DNA from: Strongylocentrotus purpuratus
Lineage: Eukaryota; Echinodermata; Echinoidea; Camarodonta; Strongylocentrotidae
Assembly: GCF_000002235.5 (NCBI RefSeq)
Contig: NW_022145596.1
Location: forward strand, 5,576,352 to 5,640,351
Direction: 5' to 3'
DNA length: 64,000 nucleotides
Shown: positions 48,901-59,336 of the stretch, piece after piece
How positions within the stretch are numbered: position 1 is the first letter of the stretch
Layout: each line of letters begins with the position of its first letter
Program-made: the position numbers and the translations under genes
Notes under the pieces: model-generated
Database searches by the model: none
What the model saw: only the letters and a program-made list of their open reading frames with translations
Told to the model about the DNA's origin: nothing

Positions 48901-51040
48901 CTATCTCTTTAAGACATAAACACATGACTATGAATGGAAAAACTACATGCTTGACTGTTTTTTTTATTATTTCCAACCCTCTGACAGAATGTAAGAAAAT
49001 ATTTCTCTGAATGAAAGAGCTAGATATTAACTTCAGGTACATTTAGATTTCAAGTGGCCTGCTTTTTAGAATTGGAATCAGAGTATCAGACAATGCACAA
49101 AGTACGTCTTTAGTGATTATCTGATGATATGTTACTTGCTTGTCATCTCATAAGAAACTCATACAATGAAACACCACACCGATACATTTGCTAATATACA
49201 GTGGTTTCATTCAACAGAAGCAGCTGAAATGACAGAGCAGGTGACGATCTCCAAGAGGTTCAAGGAGGATGTCGTCCAGCCAATCCTCAAGAGGCACTTC
49301 AGAAGAGACGAGTTCCTAGGCAGGATCAACGAGATGGTCTATTTCCTACCATTCTCCCGAGCCGAGCTTATCAGACTGGTTTCCAAAGAGCTCAACTTCT
49401 GGGCAACGAGGGTAGGTTTGCTCTGAGATATTTCTTTTATTTGTTGAAGTTATGAATTCATAATAAAATATAGATATTTTGTTCTTGTAGAGTACATATC
49501 ACTTCAAATCATGCCTTAAAACTTACTTGATTTTGGCATAAGTGAAAATACTGACTTCATTGGAGGTGCCTGTGCATGTGAATGTTTTTTTTAAACAGAA
49601 ACATGGCAGCATGTAAATGCTGTGAATCATCATCATCGTCATCAACATATCATATTATGATATGAATTCTCTTTGTTCCCTTGCTTTGGCTCTGTAAACC
49701 TGTATTACTGCACAGTGCATTTCAAGAAATAATCCTACCAGGTACCCACTTATTTCATCTAGCTCGAGACTGGTAAGTGTAGATTAATGTCTTGCTAGTA
49801 GCCATTGGTGCCTTGTAAGGGTTTGAACCCAAGACCTTGGCATCCCCAGGCAGGTGCGTAAACCACTTGACTACACTTTGATTTTTTAAATGCTGTCTAT
49901 GATTCAGCTGGCTTCTAATATTCTTGTGTATTCATAGTTGTTGATCACTCATTGAAATGTGTGATTAAGAAAATATTCCTCTCAATTATGAAAATGAATG
50001 AGGAGAAATTTGTTTCTTGTAAAAAAAATTTGAAGTTACCCAGTATTAAGATTTTATGATGTTGAATGAGGTTAATTAATGGTTTGTAAGATTAATGAGA
50101 ATTGTTATCTTGCCTAGGCCAAAGACAGACATGAGATGGAGTTGACATGGGATGTTGAGGTTCTTGAAGTTCTTGCTGATGGATATGATGTCCACTATGG
50201 AGCAAGGTCTATCAAACATGAGGTCAGTTTTACAGAAGAGAGTAAAAAATATTCAAGAAGATTGCTAAAAACACACTAGCAAAAAATATGTGCAAATTCA
50301 TCTGTAAACGTTATCACACAAAGAATTGCTCATTTAACTAAATAGTTACGTTCCTAAAGCCCTTTCTGTAAATTTGACATGAACGTGCTGCCATATTCTT
50401 ATTGTTAAATATTGGCATCTTTATTTCACCACTGAATTACAAGCTATTACAAACCTAGACACAGATCCTGAGGAATTTGACAAATTTGAAAAGGAAATCA
50501 TTGACTGGTGCCCCCCCCCCCCCAAAAAAAAAATAATAATAATAAAAAAATAAAAAAAATAATAAAAAAAAAAAAAAATAATAATAATAATAATAATGAT
50601 AAATAAATTGTACAAATACAATAGAAAACAAATAGATAAAAAATGAAAAAATATTTATTAATTTATTGTAATATTTTAGGTTTATAACTTTTCAATGCCA
50701 TATTTTGTGCTCAAAGCCAGAAAGATGTTAACATCCTTAAAGATAGGGTTAGTAACCATCTAGCTCTGAACACATCATAACTTTGTCACGTATGTTTCAG
50801 GTTGAGAGAAGGATCGTCAACCAGCTTGCTGCTGCCCAAGAGAAACTACTCATCTCTCAAGGATGCAAGCTCCACATCGCTGTGGATGCAGGTTCCCATG
50901 ATAACAAGATGAGTGGAAGTCAAGATCTGCAGCAGACTAAACTCAAGCTCCAAGTCATCAAGAAAGGAAAGAAAGAAACAGTGAATATACTGGCATCGGT
51001 ACCAGGTCCCGCTGACATCAATCATCATTCCAATTTTTAG
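41202..51040 (+). CDS. CLPB: Mitochondrial AAA+ disaggregase CLPB (SKD3), ankyrin type
   Basis: Exons: 41202-41475 or 41498, 42491-42540, 43130-43216, 43673-43776, 44077-44205, 44462-44559, 44933-45047, 45672-45749, 46558-46820, 47582-47744, 49218-49411, 50118-50222, 50801-51040. The Arg-rich start followed by [16 protein letters not shown] suits a mitochondrial presequence plus the hydrophobic stretch cleaved in the human protein. Ankyrin repeats follow ([47 protein letters not shown]). The AAA+ domain has Walker A GSSGIGKT, pore loop GYMGH, Walker [15 protein letters not shown] and sensor-2 GARSIKHE. The family dissolves aggregates in the intermembrane space. The roughly 30-residue linker insertion of the long human isoform is absent. 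Exon 2 boundaries are uncertain: exon 1 ending at the good GTGAGC donor is phase 1, but exon 2 needs phase 0; a weaker GTATAG donor at 41499 would fit and give about 640 aa. Confidence 0.95.
42910..43120 (+). repeat. Very long pyrimidine tract before CLPB exon 3
   Basis: About 210 bp of almost pure C and T, including an uninterrupted CT run near 42942-42974, a C run and imperfect CT/TTTCTC repeats. It ends 9 bases before the AG of the exon 3 acceptor (43128-43129), so it forms an oversized polypyrimidine tract. Open frames through it are artefacts. Confidence 0.9.
46157..46420. repeat. Probable retroelement end with TTTA tail, CLPB intron 8
   Basis: A TTTA run at 46157-46179 followed by CGCATCTTTATACAG and 200 bp of non-coding DNA, resembling the arrangement at 33342-33400. 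No protein motif was recognised. Confidence 0.35.
46828..47130 (-). mobile_element. SINE-like repeat adjoining CLPB exon 9 donor
   Basis: The plus strand starts TAATGATAATAAT, a tail in reverse, within 8 bases of the exon 9 donor at 46821. It shares CTTTACAGATAT, TTTACCCC and CTCCACTCCCT with 26431-26610, and GCCAAAGGACATTAG near 47085 is the complement of a word in the SINE at 10769-11047. Confidence 0.55.
47840..48060. repeat. T-rich degenerate repeat in CLPB intron 10
   Basis: Irregular repetition of CGATTTT, CTGATTTTCC and similar words, pyrimidine-rich on the plus strand, ending in TTTTTTTCCCC words. No unit length is constant and no gene is visible. Confidence 0.6.
48349..48912. mobile_element. 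TTAA-ended MITE, family B, CLPB intron 10
   Basis: 564 bp with left end TTAAAGGGATTGTTGAGTTC and right end complementary to TTAAAGAGATAGTTGAGTTA, so the arms match at most positions over about 24 bp. TTAA is present at both extremes. The interior is non-coding. Confidence 0.75.
49735..49885 (-). mobile_element. tRNA-derived SINE head in CLPB intron 11
   Basis: On the minus strand GTGTAGTCAAGTGGTTTACG (A-box region) and GGGTTCAAACCC (B box) are spaced as in a tRNA, followed by GCACCAATGGC and AGACATTAATC words like those in the SINE at 10769. It lacks a closed acceptor stem, so it is not a tRNA gene. Confidence 0.6.
50511..50602. repeat. C run plus A-rich (TAA)n tract
   Basis: A run of about 13 C, then A-rich DNA with AAT/TAA trinucleotides to 50600, in CLPB intron 12. 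Confidence 0.9.
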
Positions 51041-51510
51041 GCAATATATTACTCCTGTTGATGTGGAGCAAATGAACTTGAAAAGAAATACTTGAGATTT
51101 TTCTTGACATTTCAACTTGTGTGGATAAAGCCAGGACAAATCGTACTTTCTTCCAGAAAAATATTCATGTGCAATTTAAAAAAAAGAGTCATGCAGCTCT
51201 GTGCTCTACCAAATATAACTTTCACAGTGGCTGTTTTGCCCTAAATTTGGTGTGATACATTCAATGCATGTTCTGAGCCATAAATGTACAATAGATAGTT
51301 TTTATCTTGTATGTAAATGAAACATCACTGCTATCTCTGAGTTTCACCCAGAAATATATTTATAGGGAACATTAACTGAAACTTACTTAAACAAATTACT
51401 TTTGCAAATAGATTATCATGTCATTGTATGTTTTTGTATGAAATGTTCTCTATAATTCTTGCATGGTAATGAAGTTAATGGATAATTACAAAGACCTGGG
51501 AGAACACTAT

Positions 51511-51516
51511 ATTAAA
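51511..51516 (+). terminator. Candidate CLPB polyadenylation signal ATTAAA
   Basis: ATTAAA lies about 470 bp after the CLPB stop and is followed by TG- and T-rich sequence (GCAGCATGTGTTTTAATTTAG). It is the first plausible hexamer before the MITE cluster. No transcript evidence is available. Confidence 0.35.
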
Positions 51517-51785
51517 ATCATTGAAACTAGCAGCATGTGTTTTAATTTAGTCTGTAAGACAAAGAGAAATAGAAAAGACAGGTTGAACAGAGCAGACAAA
51601 TATTTAGATTATTTATAGGGCAAGGAACAGGGATGTATATAGGAGAGGCTTTTAAGTATTTTCAGGGTTTGTCATGAACTGGACATATATTAACCGATAG
51701 ACTCCTTAATTCTCTGGCTCCTAATGGTTACTGACAGGCAATGGGTTAAACAATTTAATTTCTGGCATTGCTATGATCTAAAAAC

Positions 51786-52305
51786 TTAAAGGTATTACAA
51801 AGTTTTGGTAAATTTTTAAATTTGGCTGGATGGTGATTCTTTACAATTTTGATATATTTGGATGCCCCTATGGATGTATTATAAGCACTAAAAATTTTAG
51901 CCCCTAAGACTCTTCTGCCTTCGAGAAAAATTGAATATAAAAATTTACCGGTGCTCCCGGTAAATTTTGATAAATTTGAATTAGCGCCTACGGCCAGACG
52001 ATGGTAGCTGCGACCATAAAAATCTCAGAATATGAAGATCTGATATATATATATATATATATTCCAAACGGTAATAGCAAATCGGTCGATTTTAGTCAAA
52101 TAACATTGCAGTATCGCTAAATTAATATCTTGACCTTGAGAGGGCGCTATAAAACATAAAGAGTTTATTTTTTACAGTTTCATCACTTTAAACTCGATTT
52201 CAACCGCGACAACGATCACTGAATATTGTAGGATTGCATATGCTTCCAATATGTTCATTTGAACCAAATTCATTACCCAATACCAAAACTTTGTATTACC
52301 TTTAA
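51786..52305. mobile_element. TTAA-ended MITE, family C
   Basis: 520 bp with perfectly complementary ends TTAAAGGTATTACAAAGTTT (continuing TGGTA) and the reverse complement ending TTTAA. TTAA stands at both termini. An AT dinucleotide run lies inside at about 52045-52064. No coding sequence. Confidence 0.85.
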
Positions 52306-52560
52306 ATAAAATATGAGTTACATGTATATAATTGTAATAAAATATAACATTTAGTAAATGTGATTTATTGTGGTTATTTGATACTGATATGAGACAAATT
52401 TGTTTATCTCACCCTCTACCCATGCAGGCATTAAAAAACACATTCATTTTATTTCTTGTTATGCTGTTTGTTTTTAAAATGTTGTTAGAAGGGGTTAGCC
52501 ATATAGGGTTCTAGGACAGTTACCCCCTGGACAATTGCCCCCCCCCCTGAAGTTTACCCC

Positions 52561-53072
52561 TTAAAGGGACTTGGTAACATTGTTAAGATGAGAGATAGTG
52601 GTTCTAAGGTAGTGACTTCAATGCTAGATGTACAATTAAAGATAATCTGAAAATTTCTGAAAAATTTGGAAAAAACTGATCTGATCGATTCCTTAATTCT
52701 CCCAACTATATTATTACAATTTAATTACATTTTAGGCGAAGGGAAATCTCACAAAGTAATAAAATGGCTCTACATTCCATTCCAGACATGTGTTGACAGA
52801 TTTTTATAGCCTGTTTTATGTCTTTTTTTCATGGAAAAACGGTTGGGAAAAGTCAAAAATGGTTGGGAGAATTTATTGTTAATCGCTGTTTAGTGTCGTA
52901 CATCGACCCTTTCAAAGAAAACCATAGATTTCTTTGTGGTTTGAGAATTTTTTCAGGATTTGATACATGTCGGAGGGTTAGTACAGTACAAGGAATATAG
53001 TAAGTAAAATTTTATACAAAAATTAAGCAATTTTTTTCATCAACCTTCAACAATGTTACCAAGTCACTTTAA
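52561..53072. mobile_element. TTAA-ended MITE, family D
   Basis: 512 bp with left end TTAAAGGGACTTGGTAACAT and right end complementary to TTAAAGTGACTTGGTAACAT, extended by TGTT. TTAA at both ends suggests piggyBac-type integration. It lies about 250 bp from family C. Confidence 0.85.
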
Positions 53073-54230
53073 GACAATTACAAATAAATTTTTAAAAATC
53101 AGTTTTTATTAAAACCAAGTTATTATCAGGGTAGACTAATAGTAGTAGGGGGAGAGCTTATTGTCCTCGAATGTTTGCGGGGGGGGGGGGGGGGGGGTGG
53201 GGTAATTGTCCTAGGGGGGTTCTTGTCTGGGGGGGGGGTTCTTGTCTTGATACGGGCTGAAAGAGGACATGAAGATGCAGGGAGAGGAGAGAGAAAGAGA
53301 ATTGGAAAGGGGGGAAGAGAATTTAGGAAGGGGGGGGGGCTGAGAGAGAGAGAGAGAGCAATTAGAGATGGAGGATACAGAGGGAGATGTATATATTTTT
53401 TTGTTGGGAGGGGGGGGGGGGGGGGGGAGATAAGGGCTTGGAAAGAGAGAGAAGTAGAGGAAGGGAGGGAGAGTAGAAAGGAACAAAGACAAAGAGATGG
53501 GGCAGGGGAGTGAGCTTGATAGGAAGCAATAGGAAATAAAATACATTGATATAATTCCGGAAATTGTAGGAAAATGAAAATGCTTAATCATATGAAATTG
53601 AAACTAAATTCAAGCTAAATGAACATAATCCAAGTCAATTCCTTTCATCAAATCGTTAATGTTGAACTGACTGTAAAACAAATAACAGTAGGCCTACTCA
53701 AACATAAATTAAAGATCCCAAAATATAAACACTGAAGTGCAAACGATGTATCTAATTTAAGATATTTGTTTTTTATTGGTGTTAATCACGTATCATTTTA
53801 GGATGTGTTAGTTGTATGTTAAAAAGGGACCTTTGGCCTGTACCAGTGTCCCTATATCCGGGGGGGGGGGTACTCACATATTAAGAATATTTGGGGTATA
53901 AACAAATCCCTAAACTTGCATGGGTCCCATTAAAAAAAAATCACTAAACATGGGTCGATCCGTTTTTTCAAATTTTCAAAATTTGTGATTTGTAAAAAAT
54001 GGCCTTACTTCGAGAAAAAAAAATTACCAAAATGACACTTAATGGGTTGGGGTTTCGAGACCTGAGCTGTACACCCCCATGCAAACCAAATCTGAGTCCC
54101 CCCCCCCCCCCCCCCCTCCCCCGGGCCCTACACACACTAGCGCATACTGATTTCCTCTTCCATTTGGGAATATGTTTCTCAATATTTGTTATATTCCATG
54201 ATATACAACTTTCCTTTAATACTAACAAAA
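53073..54230. other. G-rich and GA-rich intergenic DNA
   Basis: Contains several G runs (about 53178-53200, 53230-53240, 53330-53338, 53407-53430, 53861-53870), a GA-rich block at 53265-53515 and a C run at 54098-54117. Long frames here are low complexity. No gene seen. Confidence 0.7.
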
Positions 54231-54616
54231 TTGGTAAAGACCAGTATTGGAAACGCCCCAATTTCAAAGAATGAAATGGAAGCTTTTATTACCAATCTGT
54301 GTGAAAGAATATGTTTTGAATAATTTGATGATAAAAATTTTGCCGGGAAACCGCCTACTAATTGATATATTTGGTAAATTAGTTTATCTATTGGTGTGTG
54401 AGAGATAAAAACGCACGTGTTGCACACGTGTGCGTAGTCCCATATACTTCTTTCTGTGTACAGTGCTTGTAACTTTATAGACTGGGCCAAATTTCTTATC
54501 ATTTTGATGATTCCAGAACCTTGCAGTATACATCTATGCTAACCTTTTCTGATCGATTTCTCAACGTTTCTTTCACAATGCAATCGCACGACCATATAAC
54601 TGGTCTTTATCTTTAA
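54231..54616. mobile_element. TTAA-MITE family A, second long copy
   Basis: Collinear with 36580-36987 over nearly its whole length (AAAGACCAGTATTGGAAACG, GGGAAACCGCCTACTAATTG, CTGTGTACAGTGCTT, ATGCAATCGCACGACCAT). The right end keeps TTTAA, while the left TTAA has changed to TTGG. Differences are mostly single bases and short gaps. Confidence 0.8.
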
Positions 54617-54794
54617 CGGATTAAAGCTATCAGGAGAATTTGAAATGGAAATAAGTACATGTATCATAATGGTGGCTGCTCATCCTGTTCCTCATAACCA
54701 GCATTATCATCTCCATCTGATATCTCTCTTCTTGCTTCACCGATAGAGGGCCCTAATATTTCAAGTCTATATTTGATCCGTGTGCCTCATCCAA

Positions 54795-54866
54795 GGTGCC
54801 ATGGTGTAATGGTTAGCACTCGAGACTCTGAATCTCGCGATCCGAGTTCAAATCTCGGTGGGACCT
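54795..54866 (+). tRNA. tRNA-Gln (anticodon CTG)
   Basis: 72 bp matching the conserved animal tRNA-Gln: D arm TGGTGTAATGGTTAGCA, anticodon stem CGAGA/TCTCG closing loop CTCTGAA (anticodon CTG), T arm with GAGTTCAAATCTC. The acceptor stem GGTGCCA/TGGGACC has one mismatch at the fourth pair (G opposite G). A T-rich stretch with TTTT at about 54874 can act as RNA polymerase III terminator. No intron. Confidence 0.85.
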
Positions 54867-56234
54867 AAATACTTTTATTTTTTGTAAAGTTGTTTTTTTC
54901 GTTTATGCAAATAATTATCGATGAACACCTTTTCTCCCGTGTACACATTTTAATTCTAATAAGATACTGTTTGGAAGATGTCTATTTCTTTATAAAGCCA
55001 TAAATGTGCATACATTGTGGTGTGGGTAAGCCTGAATCCGATGACCGGGGTAATAATATGTTCCGCGCCTAGAAACAAAGTATTAGGCGCATTATAAATG
55101 TGAGCTATTATCATTATTATTATAAATGAGGGGAAAAAATACCCGTAATGATAGGTCGGTAACTGGCAGTTCAAGTTAGTGTTTTTTCGTTTGTTTTTAT
55201 GTTGTATTTGTAGTTGTAGCTGTAGACTATTTTTATGGAAACAGATTTATTACAACATTTGTACATAATTGAATAATTCTGTTGAAGATGTTGCTTTTCA
55301 AGAATGACAAATATTTTTAAAAATGTATTGCTTGCAATGAGAAATCTTTGACATATAGTAAAACATATTATAGTGGAATGTTGCACATTCACACAGAAAT
55401 AAAAATGCATTTTTTTTTGCTCACTTTCATCATAACAACGTACATTTTCACAGTCCGTGATTAACTATCACACATTTTATATATATATATATATGAATCT
55501 TGCTTAAAAAAATCAGTGTTTAATCAAACTAAATATCCACTGCTTTCATACTGGTAAATTTCTTCAGAAATAGTCTAAACTTTCATATTTTGATAATAAA
55601 GAGGATGAGTAGGACGTGAATAATTATGACCATTTTGTAATGTGAGAATTAACTAAGTACCTCTAAATCTTTATCATGCTGTGAGTAGTGCTGCCTTTTT
55701 GTAATTGTTTTCAAGGAAACTTAATAAAAGACCTTAGAATATCATTCAATGATGATCAATATCAATGCTAACATGTAGCAATATTTTCGTTACATCGCGC
55801 CTTTTTTTGACATTTCTACAACGTACTTTGTATCTTTATGTTTTTGTTTTATATATATATATATTAAAGGTGATTGGCAAATAGTTTTGTCTGTTAAAAA
55901 ATGATCTATCAAACAAAGAACTATCTTTACACTTGCTACCTTTCTCACTTTGTCCGACAATCACTTTGCCTAACCTATATGTCACTTAAAATACAATTGC
56001 TCCGGGTATTTAAATACATTTCTCAGTGTCTTCTCATTTTCTTCTTTTGTTCTTTCTTGCTTGCTTTCTTTCTTCTTCCACATCTTCTTTCTTTCTTTTT
56101 TCCTTCTTCTTATCTTCCTTTTTCTTTTTAGTAAACTTCAATATGATGTGCAGTGTATTACGAAGATGATTAGGATGATGATGATGATGACGGTGGTGGT
56201 GGTGTCGATAATGATGACGATAATGATGATGATA

Positions 56235-56271
<37 letters not shown>

Positions 56272-56343
56272 GTTGATGATAATTACAAACATTTAAAGAA
56301 TAGAAGGCATTATAATATTTAAAGCATTGTTCGTTTACAAATC
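54867..56343. other. DNA between the two tRNA-Gln loci
   Basis: Contains a SINE-like tail at about 55030-55127 (GCGCCTAGAAAC, AGGCGCATTATAAATGTGAG, then TATTATCATTATTATTAT), short AT runs near 55483 and 55850, a CTT-rich stretch at 56030-56130 and the GAT microsatellite at 56163-56280. No protein-coding exon recognised. Confidence 0.55.
56163..56280. repeat. (ATG)n imperfect microsatellite
   Basis: ATGATG trinucleotides with GTG and ACG interruptions, perfect over about 56224-56270. Met- and Ile-rich frames over it are artefacts. Confidence 0.9.
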
Positions 56344-56419
56344 GGTTCCATGGTGTAATGGTTAGCACGTACTCGAGACTCTGAATCTCGCGATCCGAGT
56401 TCAAATCTCGGTGGGACCT
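56344..56419 (+). tRNA. tRNA-Gln(CTG)-like copy with 4 extra bases, possibly pseudogene
   Basis: Identical to the copy at 54795-54866 except for T instead of G at position 4 (making a T-G wobble rather than a mismatch in the acceptor stem) and a four-base insertion, GTAC, after GGTTAGCAC. The insertion lies between D stem and anticodon stem, where normal tRNAs have a single linking base. Anticodon loop, T arm and TTTTT terminator (56422-56426) are intact. Total 76 bp. It could be unusual but expressed, or recently inactivated. Confidence 0.7.
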
Positions 56420-59303
56420 CCTTTTTCTTCCCGTTCTCTATGTATATACATCAAAAGTTAATAGGGCACATTACGTTTACATTTTTTCAATTATCGGTGT
56501 GCAAACATGATTTTCAAACTGCAAGACAAATAAAAGATAATAAGAGGAACATTAAACCGCTGTGGATACATCTTTACTATCTAAAAAAAAAAAGCGCGAT
56601 AACGGTATAATAATGTTATGTGGATGATTGTTCGGCAAATAGTATATGGGATATTAAACCAAATATAAACTACTTTCTATAGGACTTCTATCTTTCACTA
56701 CCCATGCGTGTCGATCGCCATTTCTGACAAACGTGTGTAAACAGAGCTTTGAATAAGTGTTTGTGTGTGGGTGAGGAGGGTGTATGTGTGTTTGTTTGTG
56801 TGTGTGTGAGTGGATGTGTGTATGTGTAAGTATCAATAGCGTAGCTACGGGGGTACGGGGGTACATGCCCTCCCCCTATCGTATGGCCAAAAACAAAATA
56901 CTTACAAGACCTGCTTACTTGCGTTAAGGTTTCCTTAATCTATAATTGTATTGATTCATATTTTCATTTAAGTCATAAAAGACCACTCCATCACAAATTT
57001 TGGATAATTGGTTGAGTAAATTCAATTTTTTGTTTAATCAATTCACTTTCATTTATTTGGCATTATACAAACATGAGAAAATCTTAAATACAGAATACAT
57101 AATATGCCCTGGGCCTCTGAGAAGCAACTCGTGCTTGTAAATGAGGCGCCTATCAAGGTAAACACAATATTAGATTTAATAGCTAAATAAATAAACTTAC
57201 AGGGTATATGATATGTAAATTTAGGAAGAAAAAACGGCCATTAACTACAGCAGGTATCAACCACGTATATACACACATCCCAAAACACACATAATCACAC
57301 AAGAGCAATTATGGAAGAGGTGAGAATGAGAATGAGAAGAAAGGGAAAAGGTGGGAAAATAGCGTTGGGTATTGTGTTACAGAAAAAAAAAACAAGGTTG
57401 AAATCACAGACACTGAAAATATACATTTTTCTATCACAGCGTATGGCATATTCTAAATCAATATGTACGGAAATGTGTCAAGCTCTGTATATGCTCTAGT
57501 TCTATTGGCGGGATGCCATACTATGTTCGACCAGTGCATAAATATAGTAATATACTGCAAACTCCTGGATAAGTACTTCTGGTGATAGTTTCAAACAATA
57601 AACGTGAGTATGTAGGGTCGACATAAAGTTCAAATACTGTTTTTTCAATGAGGATTTGTTTTATGTAATAGTTGTTAAAGTTTAATCAAATAACATTAGA
57701 GCCTACACGATCTACTTGCATAAGCATAAATACTTATATAAGTACAATGTATTGATCAGTACGGTAATAACAACAGATGTTACATGTAGCTGTAAAAGCT
57801 CACATCGTCCTGTTAATACCCTATTTTTTCGTTAAATTAAATAATAAAATGCTTTGGGGTGATCAGATCTGCGTCATTGATGTATTATACATCAGAGAAG
57901 AAAAAGAAAGGGAGATAAAATATAAAAGTTATACTGGAAAAGAGGCACGTAGAGAGCATGTATGTATGTCCGTTTTACATTAAAATGCAACATCTCCCAA
58001 TCTATAGAGGCAATGACGTTATTCCCTCTCGGCCTGGTCTATCTGCCCACTCAAATTTGGATACATTTAGTACAGAGTTTTTCAACCAGGGTGTCGCAAG
58101 ACATCTCTAAAGATTACCACAAGAGATATTAGGTTATATCCAATAATAATTGATAGAATATCGTCGATTTCATGAAACTGAAGGTTAGAAACTGCGAGAG
58201 TAAGTAATTTCAAGGAGAAAGAGCATTTTGAAGATAACAAAGAGTATTTCTTCCTCGTTCGTTCGCAACATTTAGAAACAGGATGATTTTACTGGTAGCC
58301 AAATACGTGCATATCTCTGTAAGTGGGCAACGAGGTGCCCGAAAATCCTTCTATTGTCCTTCTATATTCTATTGTCAGCGAGGTATCCAAAAATATCTCA
58401 CATCTTTTTTGTTGGAATTACATTTTTACGACGCTCATTCGCTTTACTGAGTTAACTCGCTTGCGATATTTGGGCAATCAGATGGCCAAATAGCCTCATA
58501 TTCGTGTATAGCTGAGGTGACCTAATAAATTATATGAGGTTTTATATTTATGAATATTCCTCTGCGAGGTGCCCGTATATTGTATTCCTTATGTTAGTGT
58601 GTTGATAGCAGAATAATTGTTTACCACATTAAACAATGTCAGTTTTGTAGGCTCGCTCGCTTCGCTCACTCGCAAAATTTAGAACAAATATACCCGTACG
58701 TGTGTACCTGGGCAAAGACGAGCACCAGAGTGATGCAAAGTGAATCTTTTGTGATGAATTCGGCATTTGGATGACGAGAAGTTTTTTAAAAGTTGCCAAG
58801 ACTGGAAAATAGTTTTAAAAAGCCTGGGGCCCTCATTACATGACTGAGCCCACGCAGGTATTGTACGCAATTTAAAAACAAATCGTAGTTTAAAGGTGAC
58901 CCAATTTACTAGCTGTTCTTAATGGGTCACTTTGTCTACTCTAACTCTGTAAAATATTTAAATACATTGTTAACGTCTAAATCTATAAGAGAAAAATGAA
59001 CAAACCTTGAAACCTTGTGACAATGATGTTAATAATATCTGCTTTAATGCTTTTTTAAGGGAGGACTGAATGTCGTTGATAAACAAGGCTTTTTTGGGAG
59101 GCGGGGGAGTTTTATTTGTTCTTCTTAACTCCCAGTACATTTCACCATCTTGTGTATTGGTATTGGTACATCTTATCATGAATATCGGCATGTCACCATT
59201 GGTATAAATTATTGTATCAACTTGATTATTGGTATCTTTTATCTATATTCTATCCACCTTGTATAGGAATATTATTTTTATAAATCTATTTTCCATCTTT
59301 TCC
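56420..59303. other. Upstream flank of the NZF-AAA gene, no gene seen
   Basis: No recognisable exon. Contains a TG-rich microsatellite at 56759-56828, a possible transposon terminus (TAGCGTAGCTACGGGGGTAC) at 56842-56861, and a loosely repeated segment at 58080-58680 with recurring CGAGGTGCCCG-like and TCGCTCGC words. Confidence 0.5.
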
Positions 59304-59336
59304 ATGAAAAGTGAAAGGTCCGCATATAGACAGGGA

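Noticed and set aside
49820-49885. Possible tRNA gene on the minus strand
   Set aside because: Has A-box and B-box-like words but no pairing acceptor stem; fits a tRNA-derived SINE.
53175-53591. Gly/Arg-rich and Pro/Ser-rich frames on both strands
   Set aside because: Low-complexity G and GA tracts.
56061-56404. Met-rich and Ile-rich frames
   Set aside because: Caused by the ATG microsatellite.
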